64,000 bases of DNA, from NCBI RefSeq assembly GCF_030123065.1, contig NZ_CP126093.1:3600001-3664000 (forward strand). Reading direction: 5' to 3'. The notes under the pieces were generated by a model. The model worked only from the letters and a program-made list of their open reading frames with translations. It was not told the origin of the DNA and did no database searches. How positions within the stretch are numbered: position 1 is the stretch's first letter; each line of letters begins with the position of its first letter. Source of the stretch: Neobacillus sp. DY30 (lineage in GTDB: Bacteria; Bacillota; Bacilli; Bacillales; Cytobacillaceae). Positions 42,616 through 53,937 of this stretch are shown in pieces. The translations under genes were made by a program, and so were the position numbers.

Positions 42616-44772
42616 TTAATCGTTCCAATCTAAACGTCGATTGATTTCTTCTAATACTTTTTGTGCTGCAACAGGTATTACTGTTCCTGGACCAAAAATA
42701 GCTGCTACCCCATTTTTTGTTAGAAATTCATAATCCTTGACCGGGATAACACCTCCAGCAACCACAACGATGTCTTCACGATCGAGCTTCTTCAATTCAA
42801 TCATTAGTTTTGGCAATAGGGTCTTATGACCACCTGCCAGGGAACTTAGCCCAATAACATGAACATCATTTTCAACTGCCTGAAGTGCTGCTTCTTCTGG
42901 TGTTTGAAAAAGAGGACCAATATCCACATCAAATCCCAAATCTGCAAATGCAGTTGCTATTACCTTTGCCCCGCGATCATGACCATCCTGTCCCAGCTTG
43001 GCAACCATGATTCTTGGTCGGCGTCCTTCCCTCTCTTCAAACTCATGGGTTTGTTGTCGTACATCATTGATTTCTTGCTCAATAGCATATTCGGCGCTAT
43101 ATACTCCCATCACCGAGCGAGAATTTGCTTTGTGACGCCCAACAACTTTTTCATATGCATCGGAAATCTCACCAAGACTTGCTCTTGCCCTTGCTGCTTC
43201 AACTGCAAGAGCTAATAAATTACCTTGTCCCGTTTTAGCAGCTTCGGTAATGGCATTAAGCGTGGCTCGCACCTTTCTTTCATCACGGCTTGAACGCAGC
43301 TCTTGTAAACGCTTAATTTGCGTTTCTCGTACAGCCCCATTATCAACTTCAAGGATGTCTAATTGATCTTCATTTTCTAACCGATATTTATTGACCCCGA
43401 TAATGGTTTCTTTTTTCGAGTCAATATGGCTTTGGCGACGAGCTGCTGCCTCTTCAATTCTCATCTTCGGCAGTCCTGATTCAATGGCTTTAACCATCCC
43501 ACCTAGTGACTCTACCTCTTGAATATGCTTCCATGCTTTATGTGTTAATTCATGTGTTAAAGATTCCACGTAGAAAGAGCCGCCCCAAGGGTCAACGACA
43601 TTGCAAATACCGGTTTCTTCTTGTAAATAAAGCTGTGTATTCCTAGCAATTCGCGCAGAAAAATCTGTTGGTAATGCAATTGCTTCATCCAAAGCATTTG
43701 TATGCAATGACTGTGTATGTCCCAATGTTGCCGCCAATGCTTCGATACAGGTTCGAGTTACGTTATTAAAAGGATCCTGCTCGGTTAAGCTCCAGCCTGA
43801 TGTTTGGGAATGTGCACGCAGAGCCATTGATTTTGGATTTTTAGGTTGAAACTCTTTCATCAGTTTCGCCCACAAAAGACGCGCTGCCCGCATCTTCGCT
43901 ACTTCCATAAAATAATTCATTCCAATACCCCAAAAGAACGATAACCTTGGAGCAAATGAATCAATATCCAGTCCAGCCTTCAGTCCGGTTCTAACATATT
44001 CTAATCCATTGGCTAAAGTGTACCCAAGCTCAATATCCGCAGTTGCACCAGCCTCCTGCATATGATAACCAGATATACTAATACTGTTAAATTTCGGCAT
44101 ATGTTGAGAGGTGTAGGAAAAGATGTCTGCTATTATTCTCATTGAAGCTTCAGGTGGGTAAATAAAGGTATTCCGAACCATATATTCTTTTAAAATATCA
44201 TTTTGGATGGTGCCGGATAATTGTGATTGATGAACGCCTTTTTCTTCAGCTGCCACGATATAAAAAGCTAAAATCGGAAGTACTGCACCATTCATTGTCA
44301 TGGATACCGACATTTTATCCAATGGTATTCCATCGAATAAAATTTTCATATCCAAAATTGAATCCACAGCTACCCCTGCTTTTCCTACATCTCCCTCGAC
44401 ACGGGGATGATCAGAATCATAGCCACGGTGGGTTGCCAAATCAAATGCAATCGATAGGCCCTTCTGTCCTGCAGCTAAATTCCGGCGGTAAAAAGCATTG
44501 CTTTCCTCTGCAGTTGAAAAACCAGCATATTGTCTTATTGTCCATGGTTGGTTAATATACATTGTTGGATAGGGTCCTCTTAAAAACGGTGCGAGTCCAG
44601 ATACAAATTCCAAATGTTCCATATCTATAAGGTCAGTAGATGTATAAACCGGTTTCACGTCAATGTTTTCCAATGTTTTCCACCTTGCAGCATTTTCTTC
44701 TTTTATTCGAGGAACAGGGGAAGTAAAAGTGTCGTAAAATGACATTTTAGTAAAATCAACTACTTTGTACAT
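42616..44772 (-). CDS. mutB: Methylmalonyl-CoA mutase, large (catalytic) subunit
   Basis: 718 residues. TIM-barrel half with [40 protein letters not shown] and [11 protein letters not shown]-terminal cobalamin domain with D596-x-H598-x-x-G601 ([20 protein letters not shown]), the base-off B12 ligand motif. It converts (R)-methylmalonyl-CoA to succinyl-CoA with adenosylcobalamin. The start overlaps mutA by 13 bp with GGAGG inside mutA. No meaB-type chaperone or methylmalonyl-CoA epimerase is encoded in the window. Confidence 0.96.
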   Translation of the reverse strand: MYKVVDFTKMSFYDTFTSPVPRIKEENAARWKTLENIDVKPVYTSTDLIDMEHLEFVSGLAPFLRGPYPTMYINQPWTIRQYAGFSTAEESNAFYRRNLAAGQKGLSIAFDLATHRGYDSDHPRVEGDVGKAGVAVDSILDMKILFDGIPLDKMSVSMTMNGAVLPILAFYIVAAEEKGVHQSQLSGTIQNDILKEYMVRNTFIYPPEASMRIIADIFSYTSQHMPKFNSISISGYHMQEAGATADIELGYTLANGLEYVRTGLKAGLDIDSFAPRLSFFWGIGMNYFMEVAKMRAARLLWAKLMKEFQPKNPKSMALRAHSQTSGWSLTEQDPFNNVTRTCIEALAATLGHTQSLHTNALDEAIALPTDFSARIARNTQLYLQEETGICNVVDPWGGSFYVESLTHELTHKAWKHIQEVESLGGMVKAIESGLPKMRIEEAAARRQSHIDSKKETIIGVNKYRLENEDQLDILEVDNGAVRETQIKRLQELRSSRDERKVRATLNAITEAAKTGQGNLLALAVEAARARASLGEISDAYEKVVGRHKANSRSVMGVYSAEYAIEQEINDVRQQTHEFEEREGRRPRIMVAKLGQDGHDRGAKVIATAFADLGFDVDIGPLFQTPEEAALQAVENDVHVIGLSSLAGGHKTLLPKLMIELKKLDREDIVVVAGGVIPVKDYEFLTKNGVAAIFGPGTVIPVAAQKVLEEINRRLDWND

Positions 44773-46910
44773 TCTCTAATTCCTCCCTTTATTTGAAGAG
44801 TGACCAATTTTTCATAGAAGTTAATTTTAGAATGAATAAAGTCATCTACGCCTTCTTTCATATACCGTTCTCTATCATCTGTCGGTGGATAACCAGCCAA
44901 TAGAATGGTTACGTCGCTTTTACATTGTTTCAACCTTTTCGCTAGAGAAGGTACCACTTCAGGAAATTTCTCCTCCTTACACAATATGACCACAATATTG
45001 GATTTGGAAGATTGGAACGCATGTAGAGCCTCGGAATTCGATTGATACTCTTCATGTTGGCTGACCTGGAATCCCCCTACTTTTAAAAATTCAGTTACGA
45101 AATCTGCATGATGCTTATAGGTAGAAACCGGTCCAATCTTTGCTACAAATACCTTAGGGAGATAACCAATCTTATGCTTGTATTTTTCTGCATGCTCACG
45201 AAGTGACTCAAAAGGTTCTGCTGCTCTGTGAAAATTAAAACGACGAACAGATGGGTTCATATTTGTTGTTACACACATAGCTTGTAAGAGTTCATCCATT
45301 GTCACACCGGCTTTGACCGCTTGTATAGCATTCTCTATAGAATTATTTTTTGTAAATTTTTCTAATAAATCTTGTAATAACGCGGATTCCACGTTAGAAT
45401 TCAGATGGTTAATATTATTTAGCTCGTCATTTTTGCCTCGAGTCTGGACCTGTTCAATGTTTACGTCGGTACCCCATGGATTCTCATCCAAATTTGGAAA
45501 GATGTTTGTCCCCACGATCTTTTCATTCCTGCTTTTGATCTTATTCATTCTATCTTCAGCTGTTGCGGCAACTGTCTCTTGTGGAAAACCATCAATGAGC
45601 GAATTATACATTCCACCTAAATTTTCAATTTGTTGAAAAAGCTCCCATGCCTTTTCAGCTAGTGAATAGGTGAGTGTTTCGATGTACCATGAACCTCCAG
45701 CTGGGTCGGTAACCTTTGACAAATTAGCCTCATTTTCTAGAATGAGTTGAGTATTTCTTGCAATTCGACGTGAAAACTCATTAGGCGGACCAATGGCCTC
45801 ATCAAACGGTGACACATGCAGACTATTAACACCACCAATAATCCCACCAAAAGCTTCGATTGTGCCACGGAGAATGTTTACATAAGGATCGTGAATCGTT
45901 TTTGTCCAGACGCAAGTCCTGGCGTGAATGAACATCTTTTGAGAAGTATCATTACCGCCTAATTCCTTCACAATTCTAGCCCACAACATACGAGCTGCTC
46001 TAAATTTTGCAATTTCCATAAATAAATTTGAACCTATCGAAAAAGAAAAACCTATCCGCATTGCTACATCATCAATAGAAATTTGGTGATTTTCCATAGT
46101 GCGAAGATATTCCAAACCTGTAGCAATTGCAAAAGCCAATTCCTGTACCGCATTTCCTCCCGCATTATGGTATGGATGGGTTTTGACAACAATCGTTTTC
46201 AATTCAGGAGAGTGTTTCATCGACCACTTGGTTATCTCTGCCATCATGTTGTATGCTTGATTAATAGAAAATGGAAGATCTCCCTTTTGTACGAGTTGTC
46301 CAATTGGATCAATACCTATACAGCCTCTAACTCTTTTGGGAGATTGATTTTGTTGAATGATATGAGCCATAAATGTAGCGAAAAAAGGAAATCCGCTTAT
46401 ACCAGGTTCGATATAGATTGGGACTTCTTCCGTATTTATATCTTTGAATGCTTTGTGAATATCCTGTAGAGAGGCTATTATAACACCTCTGCTATTTACC
46501 TTTTCCTGATCCAAAGGGTCAATCCATCTCTTTTCGTCCAATACCAAATGAAGCATTGTTTGCCCTTTTTCTAAATCATTTCGTACAGCTTGATTAAACT
46601 CTTCTGGATCCGAATAAGTTAATTCCTGACTCACTTTCCAAGGTTCATGCTGATTACCAATTTCATTGGTTCCCCGTAAATATGGGAAATTACCTGGCAA
46701 TGTAGATAAAAATGGATATTTTTTAATATCCTCTAGACGATACAAAGGTTGAAGACGAATTCCTTCATAAGTATCGGAAACTAGATTTTCATCAAGATTA
46801 GCTCCATTTAAGGTTTTCTCTGCCACTTCTCTCCACTGTTGATAAGCTGGTGTAGGAAAATCCTCCAACAAATGTATGTTAGATTCTGTAATCTTACTAT
46901 TAGTACTCAC
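44760..46910 (-). CDS. mutA: Methylmalonyl-CoA mutase, small subunit
   Basis: 716 residues, homologous to MutB along its length ([33 protein letters not shown]-like [40 protein letters not shown]). At the cobalamin domain it reads [19 protein letters not shown], so the DxHxxG ligand motif is missing, as is normal for the non-catalytic subunit. GTG start at 46910. It forms the heterodimer with MutB, whose gene it overlaps. Confidence 0.94.
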   Translation of the reverse strand: MSTNSKITESNIHLLEDFPTPAYQQWREVAEKTLNGANLDENLVSDTYEGIRLQPLYRLEDIKKYPFLSTLPGNFPYLRGTNEIGNQHEPWKVSQELTYSDPEEFNQAVRNDLEKGQTMLHLVLDEKRWIDPLDQEKVNSRGVIIASLQDIHKAFKDINTEEVPIYIEPGISGFPFFATFMAHIIQQNQSPKRVRGCIGIDPIGQLVQKGDLPFSINQAYNMMAEITKWSMKHSPELKTIVVKTHPYHNAGGNAVQELAFAIATGLEYLRTMENHQISIDDVAMRIGFSFSIGSNLFMEIAKFRAARMLWARIVKELGGNDTSQKMFIHARTCVWTKTIHDPYVNILRGTIEAFGGIIGGVNSLHVSPFDEAIGPPNEFSRRIARNTQLILENEANLSKVTDPAGGSWYIETLTYSLAEKAWELFQQIENLGGMYNSLIDGFPQETVAATAEDRMNKIKSRNEKIVGTNIFPNLDENPWGTDVNIEQVQTRGKNDELNNINHLNSNVESALLQDLLEKFTKNNSIENAIQAVKAGVTMDELLQAMCVTTNMNPSVRRFNFHRAAEPFESLREHAEKYKHKIGYLPKVFVAKIGPVSTYKHHADFVTEFLKVGGFQVSQHEEYQSNSEALHAFQSSKSNIVVILCKEEKFPEVVPSLAKRLKQCKSDVTILLAGYPPTDDRERYMKEGVDDFIHSKINFYEKLVTLQIKGGIRECTK

Positions 46911-46941
46911 AGTGACAATCCACTCCCTTTAATTTGTATTT

Positions 46942-47142
46942 TTAACCTGATTTTTCCTGGGAAGTTTTTGACAAAGAATACATGGATTGTTTTGAAAAAT
47001 GGTAAGTCTTGTAAGAATAATAAACTTTTGCAATCGCGAAAGTGTCACAAAGGGAACACTTAATTTTATACGACGCTTTCCTAACATGAGGAGCATCTAA
47101 AAATGGTAGTGCTTGTTTCATATGTGTGTTACATACCCACAT
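46942..47142 (-). CDS. CxxH/CxxC small protein (YyzF/BA_5709-like)
   Basis: About 66 residues: MWVCNTHMKQALPFLDAPHV, then KCSLCDTFAIAKVYYSYK and a basic tail. The CxxH and CxxC pairs and the following FAIAKVYYS match the short CxxH/CxxC Bacillus family, a likely metal-binding protein of unknown role. ATG 47142 follows GAGAGGTG; the longer frame from 47175 is unlikely. It is unusual to find it between phaP and mutA; the tail past YYS is longer than in YyzF. Confidence 0.65.
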   Translation of the reverse strand: MWVCNTHMKQALPFLDAPHVRKASYKIKCSLCDTFAIAKVYYSYKTYHFSKQSMYSLSKTSQEKSG

Positions 47143-47175
47143 AATTTCACCTCTCTCACAATTTTTTTTATTCAT

Positions 47176-47745
47176 TTATTCGTTTGAAGGCACCATATAT
47201 TTATTTAAGGGAAAGAATACATTCTCAAATGGATTTGTTAAAAAATTAAGGAATGATATCTGATTTTTTTGGATAATAGAAAATGTTTCTTTTATATTTT
47301 TCACATGCAAATTTCGAACATTTCGTCTATGTTCAATATATTTATCTAGTGTGTTTATAATAGTTTCAGAATAATTACCTTTTAATAGATTATCTAAAGG
47401 ACTTGTAAGGAGCTCTGATGATAGATTTTTAATTTGATTCACTTGATTATTAATTTCCTCAAATGAATTTAATAGGGTTAGATTGTGCAAGCTTGTAGTG
47501 GATGCCAATAATTGTTCTCGAGACTTTTCTTCCAATTCAAAGAGTTCTTTTGTAATTTGGTTTATGAGTTCGCTTACATTTGTTTGATTTTGTTTCACAT
47601 TTTCAGCCAATCGTTTTGAAGATTGCAGAAGAACTTCCTCTTGAAAATTCTCTCCTTCATCCCAATCATCTATGTTTTGAATCGCTTGATTCCATAATTG
47701 GTCTATAAATGAACCATTTTTTTCGAATTTATTAACTACAGTCAT
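47176..47745 (-). CDS. phaP: Phasin-like PHA granule protein
   Basis: 189 residues, helical, with no membrane helix and no cysteine: SFIDQLWNQAIQNIDDWDEG, then a long amphipathic helix rich in Gln/Asn/Leu (ITKELFELEEKSREQLLAST, SFEEINNQVNQIKNLSSELL) and a C-terminal aromatic stretch. Size and position next to phaC fit the Bacillus PhaP phasin that coats PHA granules. The call rests mainly on context and composition, as phasins diverge rapidly. Confidence 0.65.
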   Translation of the reverse strand: MTVVNKFEKNGSFIDQLWNQAIQNIDDWDEGENFQEEVLLQSSKRLAENVKQNQTNVSELINQITKELFELEEKSREQLLASTTSLHNLTLLNSFEEINNQVNQIKNLSSELLTSPLDNLLKGNYSETIINTLDKYIEHRRNVRNLHVKNIKETFSIIQKNQISFLNFLTNPFENVFFPLNKYMVPSNE

Positions 47746-47806
47746 TTCATTCCCTCCTAATAGGACACATTTAACTCCTGGTAAGTTAAGTGAAATCTAT
47801 TTACGT

Positions 47807-48895
47807 TTAATTTGATCTTCCTTCTAACCAATCACCAATCGTTGGATACGTTATTTTTGAAGCTTTACTTCCAAAAGCAATAGACGTATGCCCAACTGGT
47901 AGGTTTATATATTGTTTGTCTTTACTGGATATGCGATTCATTAATGCTTCTACTTGATGCGGTGGAGCAATGTTGTCAATCTCACCCGATAAGTTTAGGA
48001 CATTAGCAGTGATTTCCGCAAGACTCACCTGACGTCCACGAATAACAAGTTCCCCTTTAATCAGCTTGTTTTTTTGATAAAATTCACGAATCCACTGACG
48101 ATAGGATTCACCCGGAAATGGAATGCCATCGTTTAACCATTTTTGCAGAAGTTTAAAGCTCTTTATAAAACTTTCATTCTCAGCACGTTCAAAAAGACTA
48201 ACATAAGGGCCATAAATATTTGCCATTGGTTTTAGTAGTTTGTTTCCAAAGTCAATCATTTCAGGTGGTATATTACCGTATGTTTGCACCACTTTATCAA
48301 TATCAAAATGTTTCTCATCTAGCATAGCACCATAAAGGCCTGTATCTTCAAAATCAAATGGAGTCGTCATAAAGATAAGGTTACGAATTGGCATTTCAGG
48401 GTGCAAAGCTGCAAATATTGAAGTAATTGTACCGCCCATGCAATATCCAAGAATGGATACTGCATCCGCATTTGATTTTCGCAAAACTTTACGAACTGCC
48501 CGAGGGATGTAGTCCATAATATAATCATCTAATTTCATATTTTTATCTTCAATGCCTGGTGTACCCCATTCAAGGAGATAGACGTCAAAGCCCCGATTCA
48601 CCAGATATTCAACTAAACTGCCACCCTTTGTTAAATCCATGATATAGGGCTTATTAATCAGTGCATAAATCAAGAGAAGCGGAGTTTTATGTTTTTTCGG
48701 TTGTTCTGAAATATAGCGATATAGCTTTGTTTTATTCCGAGTCCAAATGACTTCTTTCGGTGTTGGGCCGACCTCTGGTTCGGCATCCTTCACTAACACT
48801 TGAGTTACGCTTTTTAAACGTCTATACATCTGTTGATACTCCTCAGGTATCATTTCGATAAAATTTTCGTATTCTTTTGACATAAGATTGGTCAT
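47807..48895 (-). CDS. phaC: Class IV poly(3-hydroxyalkanoate) synthase, PhaC subunit
   Basis: 362 residues. Lipase-box-like GYCMGGTITSIF with catalytic C152, Asp in NLSGEIDNIAPPHQVE (D307) and His in LPVGHTSIAFG (H336). TPLLLIYALINKPYIMDLTK and GFDVYLLEWGTPG are typical of class III/IV synthases. It polymerises (R)-3-hydroxyacyl-CoA and needs PhaR. It sits 71 bp after phaR. Unlike the B. megaterium layout, no phaB or phaQ lies beside it. Confidence 0.95.
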   Translation of the reverse strand: MTNLMSKEYENFIEMIPEEYQQMYRRLKSVTQVLVKDAEPEVGPTPKEVIWTRNKTKLYRYISEQPKKHKTPLLLIYALINKPYIMDLTKGGSLVEYLVNRGFDVYLLEWGTPGIEDKNMKLDDYIMDYIPRAVRKVLRKSNADAVSILGYCMGGTITSIFAALHPEMPIRNLIFMTTPFDFEDTGLYGAMLDEKHFDIDKVVQTYGNIPPEMIDFGNKLLKPMANIYGPYVSLFERAENESFIKSFKLLQKWLNDGIPFPGESYRQWIREFYQKNKLIKGELVIRGRQVSLAEITANVLNLSGEIDNIAPPHQVEALMNRISSKDKQYINLPVGHTSIAFGSKASKITYPTIGDWLEGRSN

Positions 48896-48966
48896 AACTC
48901 TCCACCCTTTAGCATGTATAATTGTTAAAAATAAAGCGTTTTCAATTCGCGTTTTTCACTGTACTG

Positions 48967-49380
48967 TTAGACAGATCCTTTTGTATTCGTAACTTTCGGC
49001 GAATTTAATAAAGTTAAGATTTGATTCAGTTTAGCATCAAGACTCTTCATATCTTTTTTCAAATTTGTTATTTCACGTTGCAGTTCCACTGCCTCTCTTT
49101 GATTATCCTTCGATTCCTGCAAAAATCCTTCTAAATCATCCACTTTGGCATCTATATTTACAATCTGAGAGGAAACATGCGCAAGGTCATTTTTTGATGG
49201 TAGATTTGCAAACTCATAATATCGTTCAGTTGTTTCATTCAACATTTTTTTAAAGTGAAGATTCATCTCCAATATCTGGCTGATCGCTTGAGTTGGAAAT
49301 TCCTTCGTTACTTGATCATCTAACAGATTACTATACTTCGAATAATAATTTTTCCACATATCATAAAAATTGTTTTCCAT
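48967..49380 (-). CDS. phaR: PHA synthase subunit PhaR
   Basis: 137 residues, shorter than the ~200 of B. megaterium PhaR. NFYDMWKNYYSKYSNLLDDQ at the N-terminus, then ISQILEMNLHFKKMLNETTE, and a coiled coil (DDLEGFLQESKDNQREAVEL, LKKDMKSLDAKLNQILTLL). PhaR is required for PhaC activity in Bacillus. AGGAGGAG before the ATG. It lies directly between the carboxylase and phaC. Confidence 0.88.
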   Translation of the reverse strand: MENNFYDMWKNYYSKYSNLLDDQVTKEFPTQAISQILEMNLHFKKMLNETTERYYEFANLPSKNDLAHVSSQIVNIDAKVDDLEGFLQESKDNQREAVELQREITNLKKDMKSLDAKLNQILTLLNSPKVTNTKGSV

Positions 49381-49410
49381 CTTTTCTCCTCCTATTTATT
49401 GGAACACATC

Positions 49411-50961
49411 CTACAATGGAATGTTTCCATGCTTTTTTTTCGGTCTTACTTCTTTTTTTGTTCTAAGCATCTCTAAAGACTGTTTCAGAACTTTTCTTGT
49501 ATCTCTTGGATCGATTACGTCATCCACCATTCCATGAGAAGCCGCAACATAAGGATTCGCAAACATATTTCGATATTCTTCAATTTTTTCCGAACGTGTT
49601 GATGCCGGATCACTGCTTTGATTAATTTCTTTTGCAAAGATAATATTTGCTGCTCCTTCCGGTCCCATTACGGCAATTTCCGCATTTGGCCAAGCAAATA
49701 CAATGTCCGCACCAATTGCTTTTGAATTCATAGCGACATAGGCCCCGCCAAATGCTTTTCTTACTATGACGGTTATTTTAGGAACTGTTGCTTCTGAATA
49801 GGCGTAGAGAATTTTTGCACCATGACGAATGATACCTCCGTGCTCTTGATTGACGCCAGGGAAAAAACCTGTAACATCTTCAAAAGTTATGATTGGGATG
49901 TTAAAAGAGTCACAGAATCGAATGAATCTGGAAGTCTTGTCCGAAGAATTAATATCTAGACCGCCAGCCATTACTTTAGGCTGATTGGCAACAACTCCTA
50001 CACTATTCCCATCAATTCTTCCAAAACCAACGACGATATTTTTTGCATAGTCCTTTTGAACTTCCATAAAGTACCCTTGATCTAAAACTTGTTCTAATAC
50101 CTTACGAATATCGTATACTTTCGTTCCATTGAGAGGTACTAGGTCAAGTAAATCTTCCCGCCAATCATCCTCTTCTAAGCATTCCATAGACTGCGGCTTT
50201 TCCGTATTATTTTGTGGCAGAAAGGAAATTAATTTTCTTACTTCATCTAAGACCTCTGGTTCGGAATCGCTAGTAAAATGCGCACAACCACTTATGGAGG
50301 AATGAACCTTTGCACCGCCCAGATTCTCCGCAGAAATCTTCTCTCCCGTTACCGTTTCAATAACCTTTGGCCCTGTTATAAACATTTGACTTGTTGTATC
50401 TACCATAAATACAAAATCAGTAATGGCTGGAGAATACACTGCCCCACCTGCACATGGGCCCATAATGACAGAAATTTGCGGGATTACCCCTGAATAAATG
50501 GCATTCCGATAAAAAATCTGACCATATCCGTCCAAGGAAACGACTCCTTCTTGAATCCTAGCACCGCCAGAATCATTTAACCCAATAATCGGAGCCCCAT
50601 TTTTGGCTGCCAAATCCATAATTTTGCAGATTTTTAATGCATGCATCTCACCTAATGCGCCGCCAAAAACGGTAAAATCTTGGGCAAATACGTAGACTAG
50701 ACGGCCATGAATTTTCCCGTAACCCGTCACAACTCCTTCCCCTGGACTTTCCAATTTATCCATACCGAAGTTGGTTGCACGGTGCTTGATAAATGAATTT
50801 AATTCCACAAAGGAATCATCGTCCAACAATAAATCAATTCGTTCCCTTGCAGTTAGTTTCCCTCGATTATGCTGGGTATCAATTCGCTCGTCACCGCCGC
50901 CAAGCATGATCTTACTTTTCCTATCCCATAAATCATAAATTTTCTCATAAACTGTGCTCAT
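49411..50961 (-). CDS. Acyl-CoA carboxylase beta subunit (propionyl-CoA carboxylase type)
   Basis: 516 residues, carboxyltransferase. HNRGKLTARERIDLLLDDDS, VYVFAQDFTVFGGALGEMHA, NDSGGARIQEGVVSLDGYG and GPCAGGAVYSPAITDFVFMV (acyl-CoA carboxyl site), then FEDVTGFFPGVNQEHGGIIR and KAFGGAYVAMNSKAIGAD. Closely like PccB/YqjD. With the adjacent biotin carboxylase and carrier it should carboxylate propionyl-CoA to (S)-methylmalonyl-CoA, matching mutAB downstream. Another acyl-CoA cannot be excluded. Confidence 0.92.
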   Translation of the reverse strand: MSTVYEKIYDLWDRKSKIMLGGGDERIDTQHNRGKLTARERIDLLLDDDSFVELNSFIKHRATNFGMDKLESPGEGVVTGYGKIHGRLVYVFAQDFTVFGGALGEMHALKICKIMDLAAKNGAPIIGLNDSGGARIQEGVVSLDGYGQIFYRNAIYSGVIPQISVIMGPCAGGAVYSPAITDFVFMVDTTSQMFITGPKVIETVTGEKISAENLGGAKVHSSISGCAHFTSDSEPEVLDEVRKLISFLPQNNTEKPQSMECLEEDDWREDLLDLVPLNGTKVYDIRKVLEQVLDQGYFMEVQKDYAKNIVVGFGRIDGNSVGVVANQPKVMAGGLDINSSDKTSRFIRFCDSFNIPIITFEDVTGFFPGVNQEHGGIIRHGAKILYAYSEATVPKITVIVRKAFGGAYVAMNSKAIGADIVFAWPNAEIAVMGPEGAANIIFAKEINQSSDPASTRSEKIEEYRNMFANPYVAASHGMVDDVIDPRDTRKVLKQSLEMLRTKKEVRPKKKHGNIPL

Positions 50962-50993
50962 TGGAAATTTCCACTTCCTCTGTTCGAATTATG

Positions 50994-51536
50994 TTATGAA
51001 GTCTGCTTCACTAAGAAAAGAGGTTGGCCGTATTCTACCAGTTGACCATTCTCGACGAGTACTTCAACGATCTCTCCATCCATTTCTGCTTCAATTTCAT
51101 TAAACAATTTCATTGCTTCAACGATACAGACAACTGTTGACTTTTCAACCTTATCCCCAATTTTTACATAGGGAGCCGCGTCGACTGAAGGTGCCTTGTA
51201 ATACGTCCCAACCATAGGAGAAACAATTTTTAATAGGTTTTTAGTTTCCGGAATTTTTGGTGTTATTTCTTCTTTTTCAGTGTTTTCCTTCGTCGCTGCG
51301 GCTTGACTAGACGCTACTGAAAGTTCATTCGACTTGCTTGCGGCTAAAAGAACAGGTGCCTCCAAAATAGCAGGAGCAGCCAGATTAATAGATTTATTTT
51401 CTTGTATAACAGAATGATTAATCATTGAACTTTTTCTAACGAAAATTCGAGCATCTCCCTTTTCAAGTTCTAAGCAGTCTACTGTCGATCCATCAATAAG
51501 TTTAATGATTTCTCTTATTTCCTGAATTTTATACAT
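50994..51536 (-). CDS. Biotin carboxyl carrier protein
   Basis: 180 residues. N-terminal MYKIQEIREIIKLIDGSTVD, a low-complexity Ala/Glu linker (about 60-95), then the biotinyl domain: IVSPMVGTYYKAPSVDAAPY and VCIVEAMKLFNEIEAEM with K143 as the biotin site. It is AccB-like in length and layout. It carries CO2 between the biotin carboxylase (next upstream) and the PccB-type subunit. It is likely a dedicated carrier for this operon. Confidence 0.93.
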   Translation of the reverse strand: MYKIQEIREIIKLIDGSTVDCLELEKGDARIFVRKSSMINHSVIQENKSINLAAPAILEAPVLLAASKSNELSVASSQAAATKENTEKEEITPKIPETKNLLKIVSPMVGTYYKAPSVDAAPYVKIGDKVEKSTVVCIVEAMKLFNEIEAEMDGEIVEVLVENGQLVEYGQPLFLVKQTS

Positions 51537-51565
51537 CTTAATCTCTCCTTAATTAACTAGATGAA

Positions 51566-52918
51566 TTACACTTCTAACGGTAATGGATTCGTTTCGATAA
51601 ATTTTGTGTTAAACTGTCCTTTTACAAAACTCTCATGTTCAAAAAGTTTTTGATGGAATGGAATAGTAGTTTTGATTCCACTAATAACAAATTCATCAAG
51701 TGCCCTCTTCATGCGCGCGATCGCCTCTTCACGATTTTTTCCCCAAACAATCACTTTTGCTGCCATCGAATCATAATAAGGAGAAATTTCGCATCCAGGA
51801 TAGAGAGCGCTATCTACTCGTACACCATATCCCCCCGGTGGAAGATACATTTCAACTCTCCCTGGAGAAGGCATAAAATTCTTTGCCGGGTTTTCTGCAT
51901 TAATACGGCATTCAATTGCCCAGCCATTGATTTTAATATCTTCCTGACGATAAGAAAGAGGGTAGCCTGCTGCCACCGAAATTTGCTCTTTGATTAAGTC
52001 AATGCCAGTAACCATTTCTGTAACAGGGTGTTCTACCTGAATGCGGGTATTCATTTCCATAAAATAGAACTGACCGTTTTTATCTAATAAAAACTCAACA
52101 GTCCCCGCTCCATGATAGTTAACAGCTTTTGCTGCGGCGATTGCGGCTGCACCCATCTGTTTACGAGTATCTTCCTCAAGGGCTGGTGACGGTGCTTCTT
52201 CTACCAGTTTTTGATGGCGTCTTTGAATGGAACAGTCTCTTTCCCCTAAATAAATGACATTACCAAGCCTATCCCCAATAATTTGAATTTCCACATGGCG
52301 TGGTTCCTCAATGTATTTTTCCAGATACACACCGGCGTTTCCAAATGCGGTTTCAGCTTCTTTCTGTGCTTGACGAATTGCTTTTCGTAATTCCTCTTCA
52401 TCCCCTGCTACTCTCATTCCCTTGCCACCGCCGCCAGCTGTTGCCTTAACAATGACAGGGAATCCAATATCCTTAGCTATCATAATAGCTTCTTCAAGAT
52501 CTTCAATTAGACCATCTGTACCTGGAACGGTAGGCACTCCTACACTTCTCATGGTATCTCTCGCGACCGCTTTATCCCCCATTTTATTAATGGCTTCTGC
52601 TTCTGGGCCAATAAATGAAATATTGTAATCACCGCAAATTTCAGCAAACGTACTGTTTTCTGCCAGAAAACCATAACCAGGGTGGATCGCATCCGCATTC
52701 GTTAATTGAGCAACGCTTATTATATTTACAATTTTCAAATAGCTTTCTGAAGATGACGAGGGTCCTATACAATAAGCCTCGTCCGCCATTTGCACGTGCA
52801 GGGCTTCTCGGTCTGATTCAGAATAAACCGCAACCGTGGATATCCCCATTTCCTTGCACGCCCTAATTACACGTACAGCAATTTCTCCTCGATTCGCAAT
52901 AAGAACCTTTTTAAACAT
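51566..52918 (-). CDS. Biotin carboxylase subunit
   Basis: 450 residues. [20 protein letters not shown] is the standard start; I use ATG 52918 after AAAGGAA, not the extra six residues upstream. ATP-grasp motifs: [59 protein letters not shown]. It carboxylates biotin on the adjacent carrier. AccC-like in full; the operon suggests use in propionyl-CoA carboxylation. Confidence 0.94.
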   Translation of the reverse strand: MFKKVLIANRGEIAVRVIRACKEMGISTVAVYSESDREALHVQMADEAYCIGPSSSSESYLKIVNIISVAQLTNADAIHPGYGFLAENSTFAEICGDYNISFIGPEAEAINKMGDKAVARDTMRSVGVPTVPGTDGLIEDLEEAIMIAKDIGFPVIVKATAGGGGKGMRVAGDEEELRKAIRQAQKEAETAFGNAGVYLEKYIEEPRHVEIQIIGDRLGNVIYLGERDCSIQRRHQKLVEEAPSPALEEDTRKQMGAAAIAAAKAVNYHGAGTVEFLLDKNGQFYFMEMNTRIQVEHPVTEMVTGIDLIKEQISVAAGYPLSYRQEDIKINGWAIECRINAENPAKNFMPSPGRVEMYLPPGGYGVRVDSALYPGCEISPYYDSMAAKVIVWGKNREEAIARMKRALDEFVISGIKTTIPFHQKLFEHESFVKGQFNTKFIETNPLPLEV

Positions 52919-52948
52919 GTACAAGTTCCTTTCCAATTGTAATTTTAT

Positions 52949-53917
52949 TTAAGAGTTTACTAGTACTTTTTTGAACTCTTCCGCTAGTAAAGGAACCACC
53001 TCAAACAAATCACCCACAATACCGTAGTCGGCTATTTGAAAGATTGGGGCTTCCGGATCTTTGTTAATCGCCACGATAACTTTGGAGTTGGACATCCCGG
53101 CTAAATGCTGAATTGCACCTGAAATTCCACAGGCAATGTACAAATCTGGGGTGACAACTTTTCCCGTCTGTCCGATTTGCAGTGAATAATCGCAGTATTC
53201 AGCATCACAGGCACCACGGGAAGCACCTACCGCCCCGCCTAGGACATCAGCCAATCCCTGAAGCGTCTTGAAACCTTCAGGGGATTTAACCCCTCTTCCA
53301 CCAGAGATGACGACTTTAGCTTCTGATAAATCTACACCACTAGTTGTTTTTCGCACTACTTCTTTTACAACCGTCCGTAATTCTTTGATTTCAGCATAAA
53401 AATGGACAATCTCAATTGTTCCGCTGATTTCTTCCACCGGGATGTTATTTGGACGTACAGTTGCGAATGGGATGCCAGATACTACTTTCTTTTTCTCAAA
53501 CGCTTTTCCGGAAAAAACAGGACGTGTAAAGATAACGTCATCTTCTTCCACCTGAACATCAATGACGTCAGATATAAGTCCAAGCCCCAACCGCGCTGCA
53601 ATGCGCGGTGCGAGATCTTTCCCGATTGATGTATGTGGCATGAAAATAGCTTCTGGTTTGACTTCATTAATAACCTGTCTCAAGCTTTGAGAATATGCAT
53701 CCGTTGTATAAACATCGAGTTCTTGGTTGCCTACAATATATACTTTATTTGCCCCATGTTTCCCTAAAACATTTGCATAATGAGCAGCATCACTGCCGAA
53801 TGCCACAGCTATTATTTCTCCGCCTTCCGCAATGCGTTGCGCAGCTGTCAACGACTCCAGTGAAACACCTCTTAGGTTCCCAGCTTTAGCTTCCGTCACC
53901 ACTAGTACTTTTCTCAT
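52949..53917 (-). CDS. etfA: Electron transfer flavoprotein alpha subunit
   Basis: 322 residues. N-terminal domain RKVLVVTEAKAGNLRGVSLE; C-terminal FAD-binding part VVISGGRGVKSPEGFKTLQG, VGASRGACDAEYCDYSLQIG, QTGKVVTPDLYIACGISGAI and the final IFQIADYGIVGDLFEVVPLL. Accepts electrons from the acyl-CoA dehydrogenase of the same operon. 20 bp after etfB. Confidence 0.95.
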   Translation of the reverse strand: MRKVLVVTEAKAGNLRGVSLESLTAAQRIAEGGEIIAVAFGSDAAHYANVLGKHGANKVYIVGNQELDVYTTDAYSQSLRQVINEVKPEAIFMPHTSIGKDLAPRIAARLGLGLISDVIDVQVEEDDVIFTRPVFSGKAFEKKKVVSGIPFATVRPNNIPVEEISGTIEIVHFYAEIKELRTVVKEVVRKTTSGVDLSEAKVVISGGRGVKSPEGFKTLQGLADVLGGAVGASRGACDAEYCDYSLQIGQTGKVVTPDLYIACGISGAIQHLAGMSNSKVIVAINKDPEAPIFQIADYGIVGDLFEVVPLLAEEFKKVLVNS

Positions 53918-53937
53918 GTTAGTTCTCCTCCTGTGTG

